Source: CAWKEY01 sp963696315
Lineage (GTDB): Bacteria; Pseudomonadota; Gammaproteobacteria; Methylococcales; Methylomonadaceae
Reading direction: 5' to 3'
DNA length: 64,000 bases
NCBI GenBank assembly: GCA_963696315.1
Contig: CAVOJU010000026.1
Location: 1 to 64,000 of the forward strand
This document shows positions 9,533 through 18,062 of this stretch, in pieces. Numbering within the stretch: the stretch's first letter is position 1; each line of letters begins with the position of its first letter. The position numbers were made by a program, and so were the translations under genes. The notes beneath the pieces were generated by a model that saw only the letters and a program-made list of their open reading frames with translations, was not told the DNA's origin and did no database searches.

Positions 9533-9816
9533 GCAGTGAAATCCGGCGCCAAACATTCAGGGTTCTCGAATTCCAAAGCATTTTGCGATCGTTCAGGCAT
9601 CTCATCCTTTTCAACCCAGCCTAATGCAGTCTTTTTAAGCAGGATTTTGCCTGGTTGTTGTCTGCGCTCGACAGTATCAATCGTAGTGGTGATAAGGTCT
9701 TGGCAAGGCTAACCATGGTGGGCGCGGCTTAAGGCAGTGATACCTTAAATTTTTATCCGACAAAATTACCGCGATGCTGAACGCATGCTGAATTTTTTAA
9801 GGTACATATCATATTA

Positions 9817-9834
9817 ATGGTATGTTTATTGCTT
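9817..9834 (+). promoter_or_regulatory. putative sigma-54 promoter before the exosortase genes
   Basis: ATGGTATGTTTATTGCTT has GG and GC 10 bases apart and a TTGC at -12, with a weaker -24 box (TGGTAT). It faces the short ORF at 9966 and xrtD. I see no clear palindromic enhancer at the usual distance, so this site is less certain than the leftward pair. Confidence 0.4.
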
Positions 9835-9965
9835 AATATTATTGATTGGCCTAAAGCTAACACATGCAATGGACATATGTTGCAGACGAATGTCACCCTA
9901 ATCAGTAGATAACGTCACAGCATGGCGTGACGTTATTACCAAATAATTACAATCCAGGTGGTCCC

Positions 9966-10115
9966 ATGCTAAAAAAACTTTTTAACGCTGCTGTTTTCCG
10001 GCAAAGCATTTTCTTAGTCCTGTTTGGGGCGGCGTCCATTAAACCTGCGGATGCTGAGGCTATTAAAACGAGCCGCGCTACGCTTCTTGATCCCTGTGGA
10101 CAGTCCTTTTCTTAA
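9966..10115 (+). CDS. short secreted peptide or gene fragment before xrtD
   Basis: A 49-residue frame starting MLKKLFNAAVFRQSIF and reading into an AXA-like end (IKPADAEA), i.e. a signal peptide plus about 18 residues. GGTGGTCCC precedes the ATG only weakly. It may be a real leader peptide or the 5' stub of a lost secreted protein; it is not recognised. Confidence 0.3.
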   Translation: MLKKLFNAAVFRQSIFLVLFGAASIKPADAEAIKTSRATLLDPCGQSFS

Positions 10116-10199
10116 CAGCTATGAACATGGAAAATGAAATGAGCCTGTCTTCACGGGAGCGCTCGATGCCTGCCAATACGACGCAGGAGCCGAACGCGA

Positions 10200-11084
10200 A
10201 TGAATAACGGGAAACTGATCCATTGGCGGTTTGGCGCGACCACATGGCTGCTTTTGGCGGCTGCGCTGGCCCTTACGATTTGGGCCTACTACGGCGGATT
10301 GGTCAATCTCGTCCATCGCTGGGAGGTCGAGGAGGAATACAACCACGGCTACTTTTTACCGTTCGTGACCCTGATCTTTCTTTGGCAACTTGGCCCGGCT
10401 CTGTCCAGGCAACAACTCCAGCCGACCTGGTTCGCACTAGGGGTCGCCGGATTAGCGCTGGCGATGTTTGCCGTGGGCGAATTAAGTGCAATCTTCCTGC
10501 TGATCCACTATTCCTTCATTCTGGTATTGCTTGGGCTCTCCCTGGCGCTGGTCGGCTGGGCGGGCACCCGATTGACCTTCGCGCCCATCGCCATTCTGGT
10601 GTTTGCCATTCCGATTCCCTATTTTCTGGAAGCGACCATTACCTCCAAGTTACAGCTTGTTTCCTCGATGTTCGGGGTCAAGTTGATCCGGCTGTGCAAC
10701 ATCCCGGTGTTTCGGGAAGGCAACCTGATCGACCTTGGCGCATTCAAGCTGGAGGTTATCGAGGCTTGCAGCGGTCTGACCTACTTGTATCCTTTGCTCG
10801 GTTTTGGCGCTATTTGCGCCTACATGTATCGGACCGACACGTGGAAACGCGCGGTAATCATCCTCTCGACGATCCCTATCGCCATATTACTGAACAGCTT
10901 CCGGATTGGCATGATCGGTTTTTTAGTAAAATATTTTGGCAGCGAACAGGCAAAAGGCTTCTTGCACGATTTCGAAGGCTTCGCCGTCTTCATGGTCTGC
11001 GTGGCGATCTTGTTTCTGGAAATGTGGGGCATTGACTTTCGTAGGTCAGGACCGGCGGCCATTCGGCGAAGTATTTCGGCTTGA
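10200..11084 (+). CDS. xrtD: exosortase, VPLPA/PEP-CTERM type (XrtD-like)
   Basis: A 294-residue polytopic inner-membrane transpeptidase that cleaves PEP/VPLPA-CTERM signals and passes the protein to the cell surface. The three catalytic residues are visible: Cys190 in EACSGL, Arg235 in NSFRIG and His256 in GFLHDFEGF. AGGAG precedes the ATG by 9 bases. The frame ends with a TGA directly followed, in the same frame, by the EpsI part. XrtD enzymes are, to my knowledge, usually one chain with a C-terminal EpsI domain, so the TGA may be a nonsense mutation or a sequencing error. Confidence 0.85.
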   Translation: MNNGKLIHWRFGATTWLLLAAALALTIWAYYGGLVNLVHRWEVEEEYNHGYFLPFVTLIFLWQLGPALSRQQLQPTWFALGVAGLALAMFAVGELSAIFLLIHYSFILVLLGLSLALVGWAGTRLTFAPIAILVFAIPIPYFLEATITSKLQLVSSMFGVKLIRLCNIPVFREGNLIDLGAFKLEVIEACSGLTYLYPLLGFGAICAYMYRTDTWKRAVIILSTIPIAILLNSFRIGMIGFLVKYFGSEQAKGFLHDFEGFAVFMVCVAILFLEMWGIDFRRSGPAAIRRSISA

Positions 11085-11087
11085 CGT

Positions 11088-11777
11088 TTGAGTCCGTCGC
11101 CATTTCAGAAGCAAGACGAGATCAGGATTCGGCCGCTGTCGAAACCGTTGATCGCTTGCTTGGGGTTGATTGCCACGACCGCCATACTGATTTCTTCCCT
11201 GGAGACCCGCTCCGAGATCAAGCCCGACCGGGCTTTCTTCTCCGCTTTCCCCAGAACGATCGGCGAATGGCAAGGGAAGCCCTCCGCCCTGGAAGCGGTG
11301 GCATTAAAGACACTGGATCTTAGCGACTATCTGCTGGCAGATTTTGTCAACGCGGAAGGTGCGCCAGTAAACTTCTACGTGGCCTATTACGACTCTCAAC
11401 GTAAAGGCTCGTCGCCGCATTCGCCTACCGTTTGTATGCCGGGTGGCGGCTGGCAAATCATGGATATGACGCGGCGGACCTTTACAGGTACCGGTGCGAA
11501 AACGCCGTTCGAGTTTAACCGCGTTGTCATTCGCAAAGGTAATTCGAGCCAGCTCGTGTATTACTGGTTTGAGGAAAGAGGGCGGGTGATGGCGGACGAA
11601 TACCGGGTCAAGTGGTACCTGTTTCGTGATGCCTTGCTGGAGAACAGGACGGATGGGGCGCTGGTTCGGGTCATCACGCCGATTATCGAGGGTGAACCGG
11701 AGGAAAAAGCCGACCAACGCATAACCGCCTTCCTGGCGGGAGCCTTGCCCTTACTGCCCGACTATGTGCCGAAATAA
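11088..11777 (+). CDS. epsI: EpsI domain protein (C-terminal part of XrtD?)
   Basis: Protein of about 229 residues: one TM segment (ACLGLIATTAILISSL) and a periplasmic EpsI domain with the hallmark CMPGGGWQI and VYYWFEERGR segments. EpsI accompanies exosortases, but its biochemical role is not settled. The only available start is TTG at 11088 with no good ribosome site, and it is in frame with xrtD after a single TGA and one codon. This favours an original fused gene of about 525 codons (10200-11777). Confidence 0.8.
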   Translation: MSPSPFQKQDEIRIRPLSKPLIACLGLIATTAILISSLETRSEIKPDRAFFSAFPRTIGEWQGKPSALEAVALKTLDLSDYLLADFVNAEGAPVNFYVAYYDSQRKGSSPHSPTVCMPGGGWQIMDMTRRTFTGTGAKTPFEFNRVVIRKGNSSQLVYYWFEERGRVMADEYRVKWYLFRDALLENRTDGALVRVITPIIEGEPEEKADQRITAFLAGALPLLPDYVPK

Positions 11778-11798
11778 GGCGCGATGCCGGGGAGTAGC

Positions 11799-11926
11799 TA
11801 AGGAACGCGTATCAAATAACTTGCGCAACTCTGAGAAACAATTTTTTGTGTAGGTGCGGATTTATCCGCACGTGCGAATAAATTCGCACCTACACTTGTT
11901 CAACTTATTTCGTGCGCATTACTAAG
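11799..11926. repeat. repeat A, copy 3
   Basis: Full-length copy in the orientation of copy 1, directly after epsI. CTAAGG flanks it on both sides (left CTAAGGAACG, right ACTAAGGAG), compatible with a short TAA/CTAA target duplication. Confidence 0.85.
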
Positions 11927-11961
11927 GAGTTGGCTGTAAGCAACTTGCCGAATTAAGCTAA

Positions 11962-12092
11962 GGCCGTCATGCCGGACTGCCGGTAGCCAGATCACAGGGA
12001 TGTGAAAAGCCTTTGCCATCGGTGGCTTCTGGGTTCCGGCAATCTCCCCGTTCAAGCCGGGGACAGGTTCTGCTGGAACGACACCTTAATCA
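11962..12092. repeat. diverged CCGGNAT-type repeat
   Basis: GTCATGCCGGACTGCCGGTAGCC ... GGCTTCTGGGTTCCGGCAAT ... GGAACGACAC resembles the outer parts of repeat B but lacks its terminal repeats and the central hairpins. It lies between epsI and the PrsT-like gene. Confidence 0.5.
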
Positions 12093-12134
12093 ACGACCAT
12101 TTTTAATAACTCTATTCAACAAAGGAAAAATATT

Positions 12135-14552
12135 GTGACTGACAGGTTCAAAAGCTCTCGATCCTCCCGCTTAACCAAAATCCTCGCCATTTGCCTGATC
12201 GCCATGCTGACGGCATGCGCAGAGGAAGACCCGCAGCAATACATTCAGGAGGGTAAAGCCCTGTTGGACAAGGGCGACATGGAAGGTGCACAGCTGCAAT
12301 TCAAGAATGCGTTGCAGGTAAATCCCAAATTAGCCGAGGCTTACTATGGGCTTGCGTTAATAGCTGAAAAAAAGCAGGATTTTTTGGCGATGGGAAAGAA
12401 TTTGCTGGAAGTAGTTGCGCTGGATCCTAATCATGTACGATGCGCAAGTTAAGCTAGGTTTTTTACTTGCTGAACAAAAGGACAAGGCCAAAGAGCAACT
12501 AGCCATCGCCCAGAAACTAGATCCGGAAAACATCAATACCATCCTTCTGGAAAGCAGGATTCAGATTGCCGAAAACAACAATGCCGATGCGTTGCATCAA
12601 GCCGAACGTGCGCTTGCCAAGGATGCGACAAATGCGGATGCTATCTCGCTTAAGGCATCCATTCTCATTATGGGTAAACGATATGATGAGGCACTGACTG
12701 CCTTGAATTCAGGTATCGCTGTTCATCCTGATAATTTAAATCTGGGTTTGTTGAAAGTCTTGGTGCATAAGGGTCAGCAAAGGTTTGACGACGTCGTTCA
12801 AGACTATGAAGAACTCATTGCAAAACATCCGGACGATAAAAAGTTGCGCAATGATAAGGTCGCGGCATTGCTGAAAATAGGCAAGAATGACGAGGCAGAA
12901 CAGGCGTTGCGCGACGCGGTCAGCAAAGACCCGGCCGATACAGACCTGAAACTCACGCTGGTGAATTTCATCGAGCTCCGTGACCCAGCAAAGGTGGAGC
13001 CTGTATTAAAAGACTTCCTTGCGACCAATCCTAACGATATCAAGCTGAAGACACGCCTGGCCGGCTACTACATCGGGCATAAACGTACCGCGGATGCCGA
13101 GGCGCTATTAAAGGAAATCGTGGCGGCCGACCCGGCCGGTAAAGATGGCTTGACCGCCAAAGTGCGTTTGGCGGAACTGGCGTGGGCGCAGAACGACAAA
13201 GCGACGGCGGAGAAGCTGGTAGAAGAGGTGATTAAGGTCGACGCCGGCAATAGCGGCGCCTTATTGTTCCGGGCCAGTACGCGTCTGGCCAAGCAAGATA
13301 TGGACGGGGCGATTTCCGATCTGCGCATCGTGTTACGCGATCAGCCCAACTCCGATCAGGCCATGGTCTTGATGGGGCATGCCTATGCCATGAAAGGCGA
13401 GTCCGAAGTGGCCGAGAGCCACTGGCGCAAGGCCCTCGAAGTCAATCCTGGTAACTTGGCGGCCCTCGCGCCTTTGACTTCGGCGCTATTCAAGCGTGGC
13501 GACGCGGCGCGCGCAGAGGAATTATTGACTAAATCGCTCAAGGCCAGTCCTGGCAATCCTACCATGCTGGAGCTACTGGTACAGGCGCGGGCGGCGCAAA
13601 AGAATTGGACAGGTGCCGAGGCCGCGGTGAATGAACTCAAGAAACAGCCGCAGGCCGCCCTCGCCGCGCAAATGCTGGGGGGCATGCTGGCTGCCAGCCA
13701 AGGTCATCATCTCGATGCCATTCAGGTCTATAAGGACATCCTGGCCCAAAAACCGGGCGCCGCGGAGGCGTTGGTGGCGATGGCGCGCTCCTATGAAGCG
13801 GCGGGGCGGCGTAACGAGTTCTTTACTTTCCTAAAGTCCTTTATTCAGCAAAATCCGAGCAGCATCGCCGCCTACAACACGCTTGGCCTGGCCTACGCGG
13901 CGGAAAAGAAATGGGCTGAGGCCAGCAAAACCCTGCAAGAAGCCTTGAAACTCGACCCGAAAGCCATCGCCACTTACAAGCTGTTGGCGGGTGTTTTGAT
14001 GCAACAAGGTAAGGCCGCCGATGTGGCCGAGTTGTACCGTAACGGTTTGGACGGTGTCGCCAGACAATCCAGAGTTAATGCTGGAAATGGCGAAGTATTA
14101 TGACGGCGCGAAAGATTACCCCGCCGCCATTGCCGCCTACACTAGCCTGCTCGACAAATACCCCAACAACGATGAAGCAGCCAATAATCTGGCGTATTTG
14201 CTGGTCGAATTCGGTACCGCCGCCGACCGCTTTGGAACGGGCTATCACGCTGGCAGAGCGCTTCAAGGATGCGCCGAACCCCTACTTTCTGGATACCTAC
14301 GGCTGGGTATTGTTCAAATCCGGCAAGCCTGAAAGCGCCGTTGAAATCTTCAAGAAAGCGGTTACGCTCGTGCCGGATAATGCCGAGTTTCACTATCACC
14401 TGGGCGAAGCCTATTACGCGGCCGGCGACAAAAACGCCGCCAAACTCGCACTGGAAAAGTCGCTGTCTTTGGCGCCGAAATCGGGGGAATTTGCCGGTAT
14501 CAACCGGGCTAAAGAGCTGTTGAAGCAGGCCGGCAAACCCGCCGGCACCTAA
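12135..14552 (+). CDS. prsT: PEP-CTERM system TPR-repeat lipoprotein (PrsT-like), three frame breaks
   Basis: A GTG start gives a lipoprotein signal (LIAMLTAC, Cys28) and then at least a dozen TPR motifs, e.g. YYGLALIAEKKQDF and AYNTLGLAYAAEKKWAEASK. The total of about 805 residues fits the PrsT family, whose members sit in exosortase/EPS loci. The chain is cut into three frames: LDPNHV then DAQVKLGFLL (about 12435), GLDG then SPDNPELMLEMA (about 14055), and LLVEFG then ALERAITLAERF (about 14215). Each needs one inserted or deleted base, and homology is continuous across each break. Either the gene is recently broken or the sequence has indel errors. It probably acts at the outer-membrane periplasmic face in polymer secretion. 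Confidence 0.75.
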
Positions 14553-14554
14553 AA

Positions 14555-14882
14555 GGAGCCTCTAAAAACGCTCTCTCCCAGTGGGCATAAGTATCTACAC
14601 AAGTCGTCATCTCGGCAGGGATTGCCGAGATCCAGGAGCCATGGATGGCAATATCAGACTTACAAGCTGTTTTTTTTAGTCAGATGGAACCTTTGCTGAG
14701 CTGCTTTTCACATCCCTGTGTTCTGGATTCCGGCACAAATCCGTCTGGAACGGATTTGCATTAACCCGAAGGGCGTCAGGCAGGACAGCCTGACGTGAAT
14801 CCCTGCCGGAATGACGGCGATGTGACTTGTGTAGATACTTATGCCCAGTGGGGAGAGTGCAATTGGAATTATTAGAGGCACC
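14555..14882. repeat. repeat F: long-TIR palindromic element
   Basis: About 330 bp with near-perfect terminal inverted repeats of more than 30 bp (CCCAGTGGGCATAAGTATCT on the left; its reverse complement at 14824-14857), extended by CCTCTAA/TTAGAGG. The right interior is almost identical to the core of repeat B (hairpins around CTGGAACGGATT and CAGGCAGGACAGCCTG), so two repeat types share a core. Confidence 0.7.
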
Positions 14883-15162
14883 CAAAAGTTTATCCGCTAC
14901 CCCCTAAACGCCATGACGGAGCGGATGCCTACAGAATCTCGGTAGTTGGGCAATACAGGCGCAATCGCAGAGAGGAAGTTGTGCTTCGCGCCGAGTAGTT
15001 AGTGGCTGAGCGAAAAAGGCAATTTTCGGCCGTATTCCAATTTTAGCGGCTCTATCTCACCGTCACCGTCGCTTTTTTCAACAAAAATCGGGGCTTGGTC
15101 TCGTCTGATTTTCAATTGACCGCCCCTTTGTCAACTTTAGGGCACAATTACCCCGTAGGGTA
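14883..15162. other. intergenic DNA, nothing recognised
   Basis: 280 bp without a convincing ORF, RNA or terminator. It is followed by repeat A4, a short unassigned stretch (15293-15422) and repeat B1. Confidence 0.4.
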
Positions 15163-15292
15163 CTTAGTAATGCGCACGAAATAAGTTGAACAAGTGTAGG
15201 TGTGAATTTATTCGCACAGTGCGGATAAATCCGCACCTACGCAAAAAATTGTTTCTCAGAGTTGCGCAAGTTATTTGCTACGCATTCCTTAA
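15163..15292. repeat. repeat A, copy 4
   Basis: Full-length copy in the orientation of copy 2, flanked by CTTAG and CTTAA. Confidence 0.85.
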
Positions 15293-15422
15293 TTTTGCTC
15301 CGGAATGCCTTCACGCGTTTTGCCGGCGGCACTGAGGCGGCTTTAAAATGACAGCCGGAAAAACTTTCAAATTGGAACATGGGCGCTCTTTGAAGCATGC
15401 TAATGGCTATAAAATTGCTCTT

Positions 15423-15662
15423 GATTAGCAAGATGCCTCAGCTAAGGGCAAATACCGTCTTACCGGCAGGGATTGCCGGTATCCAGGCTACAGGGATGTA
15501 AGTTAGGCAAGTCATCCTTGGCTTCTGGGTTCCGGCACAAATCTGTCTCGAAGAGATTTACATTAACCCAAAGGGCATCAGGCAGGATAGCCTGATGTGA
15601 ATCCCTGCCGGAACGACGAAAACGGGTACCTGTTACGTATTGGCTGAAGCATCTTGCTAGTC
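15423..15662. repeat. repeat B, copy 1
   Basis: A 240-bp element with terminal inverted repeats GATTAGCAAGATGCCTCAGC and its near-complement ending GCATCTTGCTAGTC. The interior has the shared core with CTGTCTCGAAGAGATT and CAGGCAGGATAGCCTG hairpins. Other copies are at 17179 and 20832. Confidence 0.8.
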
Positions 15663-15694
15663 ATGAAATTGCTTGAGAATAATGGTGAACAACG

Positions 15695-16750
15695 ATGATT
15701 GAACGTGTGAATAATTTGTGTCGTCTGCTGGTTTTTCTTTTTTTGGGAAGTTTCACTGGCTCGCCGCAGGCAGGCAATTTTCCCGCTTTATATATTCCAT
15801 TGCCGTCGTTAACCGCCAATGACCTAGCCCTGATTGTTAACGATAATGATCCGTTAAGCGTGCATATAGCTGATTATTATAAGAAAATACGTGGAATTCC
15901 GTCGTCGCAGGTTATTCATATCCGGTTTGATTCAAAAGCAGTAATGCTAACCGAGCGCCGGTTCAAAAAACTAAAGCAACAGGTTGACAGGAAAACTCCC
16001 AAACACGTACAGGCTTTCGTCCTGACCTGGTTGCAGCCATTTCGTGTCGAATGCATGTCGATTACCACGGCATTTGCCATTGGTTTCGACAAGGCATTTT
16101 GCAGCGGAGCCTGTCAGCAAACCCGGAAAAGTCCTTATTTCGCTTCCCAAAGCGGGAAGCCATTCAATGATTATGGCTGGCGGCCAACCATGACACTGGC
16201 GGGAAAAAATTTTGACGATGTTAAACAATTAATAGACAGGGGTATTGCCGCGGATTATACAAATCCACACGGATCGGCCTACCTGTTAAAAACCTCGGAT
16301 AGCGCGCGCAGTTCCCGTGCGGCTTTTTTCCCGGTAGTCGCCGATAAATTTAACGGTTTCTGGCAAGTCAATTATCTGGAACAAGACTCTATTGAAAACA
16401 AAAAAGACGTCATGTTTTATTTCACCGGTTTAAAGAATGTCCCCGATATTGCCAAAAACACATATTTGCCTGGTGCCGTCGCCGATCATTTAACATCAAG
16501 CGGTGGTGTACTGACAGGCAGCGATCAGACGAATATTCTCGAGTGGCTACAGGCCGGAGCCACGGCCAGCTATGGCGCGGTGGTAGAACCCTGTAATTTT
16601 CCAGCCAAGTTTTCTAATCCCGGCGTATTGATGCATTTTTACCTGAGAGGGAATTCTCTCATAGAAGCGTACTGGAAAAGTGTTGAAGAACCTGGCCAGG
16701 GGATTTTTGTAGGGGAACCCTTGGCAAGGCCATTTGCTTACAAGCCTTGA
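15695..16750 (+). CDS. TIGR03790-like secreted protein of exosortase genomes
   Basis: A 351-residue protein with a signal peptide (LLVFLFLGSFTGSPQA, mature near AGNFPALYIPLP). The sequence ANDLALIVNDNDPLSVHIAD followed by YYKKIRGIPSSQVIHI is the signature of the TIGR03790 family, found mainly in PEP-CTERM species; its function is unknown. Other conserved-looking blocks are GGVLTGSDQTNILEWLQAGA and ASYGAVVEPCNFPAKF. No membrane anchor or PEP-CTERM tail is present. It is a single gene flanked by repeats B1 and B2, so it may have moved as a repeat-bounded cassette. Confidence 0.7.
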   Translation: MIERVNNLCRLLVFLFLGSFTGSPQAGNFPALYIPLPSLTANDLALIVNDNDPLSVHIADYYKKIRGIPSSQVIHIRFDSKAVMLTERRFKKLKQQVDRKTPKHVQAFVLTWLQPFRVECMSITTAFAIGFDKAFCSGACQQTRKSPYFASQSGKPFNDYGWRPTMTLAGKNFDDVKQLIDRGIAADYTNPHGSAYLLKTSDSARSSRAAFFPVVADKFNGFWQVNYLEQDSIENKKDVMFYFTGLKNVPDIAKNTYLPGAVADHLTSSGGVLTGSDQTNILEWLQAGATASYGAVVEPCNFPAKFSNPGVLMHFYLRGNSLIEAYWKSVEEPGQGIFVGEPLARPFAYKP

Positions 16751-16813
16751 CAAGAAGTTGTTTAAACTCAAAAGCCCGGCAGAGTATGCGCCGCATACCA
16801 TTTTTCATAACCG

Positions 16814-17178
16814 TCATAGCATCCAGGCCCGGAAAGAGCACGCAATGCCTAACCCGCCTGGCTTACGATGTGCCGCTCCGGTCAAGCAAGCCAGCGCCGA
16901 GCCATAAGCAGTTCCATCGCTGTAAGCTCCCCCAATAAGAAAATCTGTCTCTGCCATAGTTCCGGTTTGGGAAAACCCGATGCCTGCCCAGCCCAATGCC
17001 GTTAAGTTAAGCGGTTTAGTCCCTTCTCCCTTGAGGGAGAAGGTTAGGATGAGGGGGGATATAAATAAGCATTTTTCCTTAACTTAACGGCATTGCTACC
17101 CAGCCCTTTGTTTCTGCTTCGATAATCCTATTCAGCGTATTTCCGCCGGCAACCGTCCAGGAGGCCATATAATTTCTT
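16814..17178 (-). pseudogene. remnant of a DOMON-like domain protein, split by element E
   Basis: Leftward reading gives WTVAGGNTLNRIIEAETKGW up to 17096, then element E, then GWAGIGFSQTGTMAETDFLIGG below 16994. Joined, this resembles the DOMON core (ETTGWVAIGFS...DMIIG), a heme- or sugar-binding fold. The 5' end is cut off by repeat B2 at 17179, and the frame decays after about 40 further residues. No intact start exists. Confidence 0.5.
16994..17095. repeat. element E: 102-bp MITE with perfect 18-bp TIRs
   Basis: Ends are CAATGCCGTTAAGTTAAG and its exact reverse complement CTTAACTTAACGGCATTG. The interior holds a CCTTCTCCCTTGAGGGAGAAGG hairpin. GGGCTGGGTA and GGGCTGGGCA flank it and could be a diverged target duplication. 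Confidence 0.75.
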
Positions 17179-17543
17179 GATTAGCAAGATGCTTCAACCA
17201 AGTAATGCGCACGAAATAAGTCGAACAAATGTAGGTGCGAATTTATTCGCACGGTGCGGATAAATCCGCACCTACACAGAAAATTGTTTCTCAGAGTTGC
17301 GTAAGTTATTTGATACGCGTTCCTAAGGGCAAATACCGTCATACTGGGAGGGATTGCCGGTATCCAGGCTACAGGGATGTAAGTTAGGCAAGCCATCCTT
17401 GGCTTCCGGGTTCCGGCACAAATCTGTCTGGAACAGATTGGCATTAACCCGAAGGGCATCAGGCAGGATAGCCTGATGTGAATCCCTGCCGGAACGACGA
17501 AAACGGGTACCTGTTACGTATTGGCTGAAGCATCTTGCTAGTC
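17179..17543. repeat. repeat B, copy 2, carrying an inserted repeat A
   Basis: Same ends and interior as B1, but interrupted at the CTAA of GCTTCAGCTAAGGGCAAA by repeat A5. Empty sites at 15423 and 20832 show the pre-insertion sequence. Confidence 0.8.
17199..17326. repeat. repeat A, copy 5 (nested in repeat B2)
   Basis: Full-length copy inserted into B2. The left flank CAACCA-AGTAAT and right flank TCCTAA-GGGCAA, compared with uninterrupted B copies, indicate insertion at a CTAA/TAA target, probably duplicated. Confidence 0.85.
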
Positions 17544-17618
17544 AGGACGGGTCTTGCCCGCACTGACGCTCAGCGCGCTGATGCGGGGTGATCGCAAGCG
17601 ATAGCGAGATAAAAAAAG

Positions 17619-17636
17619 TGTGTCATATCACACACT
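17619..17636 (+). promoter_or_regulatory. palindromic enhancer site, unit 1
   Basis: GTGTGTCATATCACACAC, extended by AAA/TTT on each side. Its centre is about 117 bp upstream of the start predicted from the unit-1 sigma-54 promoter. Confidence 0.6.
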
Positions 17637-17717
17637 TTTTGTGCGTGGTTTTAAGGGATATGCCCTATTGGCCAACAAGCCGCTTGCTTATCGCATTGAA
17701 TTTTAATGCTTTTATAT

Positions 17718-17735
17718 TTGGCATAATTAATGCTT
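17718..17735 (+). promoter_or_regulatory. sigma-54 promoter, unit 1
   Basis: TTGGCATAATTAATGCTT: GG and GC are 10 bases apart. A transcript from here would run through unit 2 into the PEP-CTERM gene. Confidence 0.65.
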
Positions 17736-17899
17736 GTATATTTAGATTAAATGAAGGAGTCCTGGCCGAAGCAGGCCGTCCCTGACAACTGATTTGCCAC
17801 AGCCGCCGAGAGGCGGGGCCGGAAAGCCAAGGGCCTTGCCCGTACTGACGCTCAGCGCGCTGATGTGGGGTGATCGTAAGCGATAGCGAGATAAAAAAA

Positions 17900-17917
17900 G
17901 TGTGTCATATCACACAC
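17900..17917 (+). promoter_or_regulatory. palindromic enhancer site, unit 2
   Basis: Identical GTGTGTCATATCACACAC, centred about 116 bp upstream of the unit-2 start. Confidence 0.6.
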
Positions 17918-17997
17918 TTTTGGCGTGGCTTTAAGGGATATGCCCTATTGGCCAACAAGTCGCTTGCTTATCGCATTGAATTTTAATGCTTTTATAT

Positions 17998-18015
17998 TTG
18001 GCATAATTAATGCCT
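17998..18015 (+). promoter_or_regulatory. sigma-54 promoter, unit 2 (proximal)
   Basis: TTGGCATAATTAATGCCT with the correct 10-base GG-GC spacing. The predicted start near 18025 gives a leader of about 220 nt containing the complete riboswitch-like structure. Confidence 0.65.
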
Positions 18016-18062
18016 TATATAAAGTTTAAATGAAGGAGCTCCTGACCAAGCAGGACGTCCCT

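Larger units (their letters stand above)
9000..9625. repeat. diverged tandem duplication of a promoter-enhancer module
   Basis: Two related blocks (about 9030-9225 and 9400-9610) share the order: leftward -24/-12 promoter, palindromic CATATCACAC-type site, CCGCAGTGAAA, TTTCAAAGCATTTCGCAGTCG versus TTCCAAAGCATTTTGCGATCG, and TTCAGRCATC. They are separated by unrelated DNA with a CCTTCTCCCTT hairpin at 9281-9335. No gene is recognised in 8776-9816. Confidence 0.6.

Noticed and set aside
9521..9535. GTGGCATTTGCCGCAG as a rightward sigma-54 promoter
   Set aside because: GG and GC are 8, not 10, bases apart; the stretch is part of the palindromic enhancer.
10223..11035. Rightward 270-codon ORF inside xrtD
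   Set aside because: It is a +1 shadow of the exosortase gene, with no hydrophobic segments or family motifs, while the xrtD frame carries the Cys-Arg-His triad.
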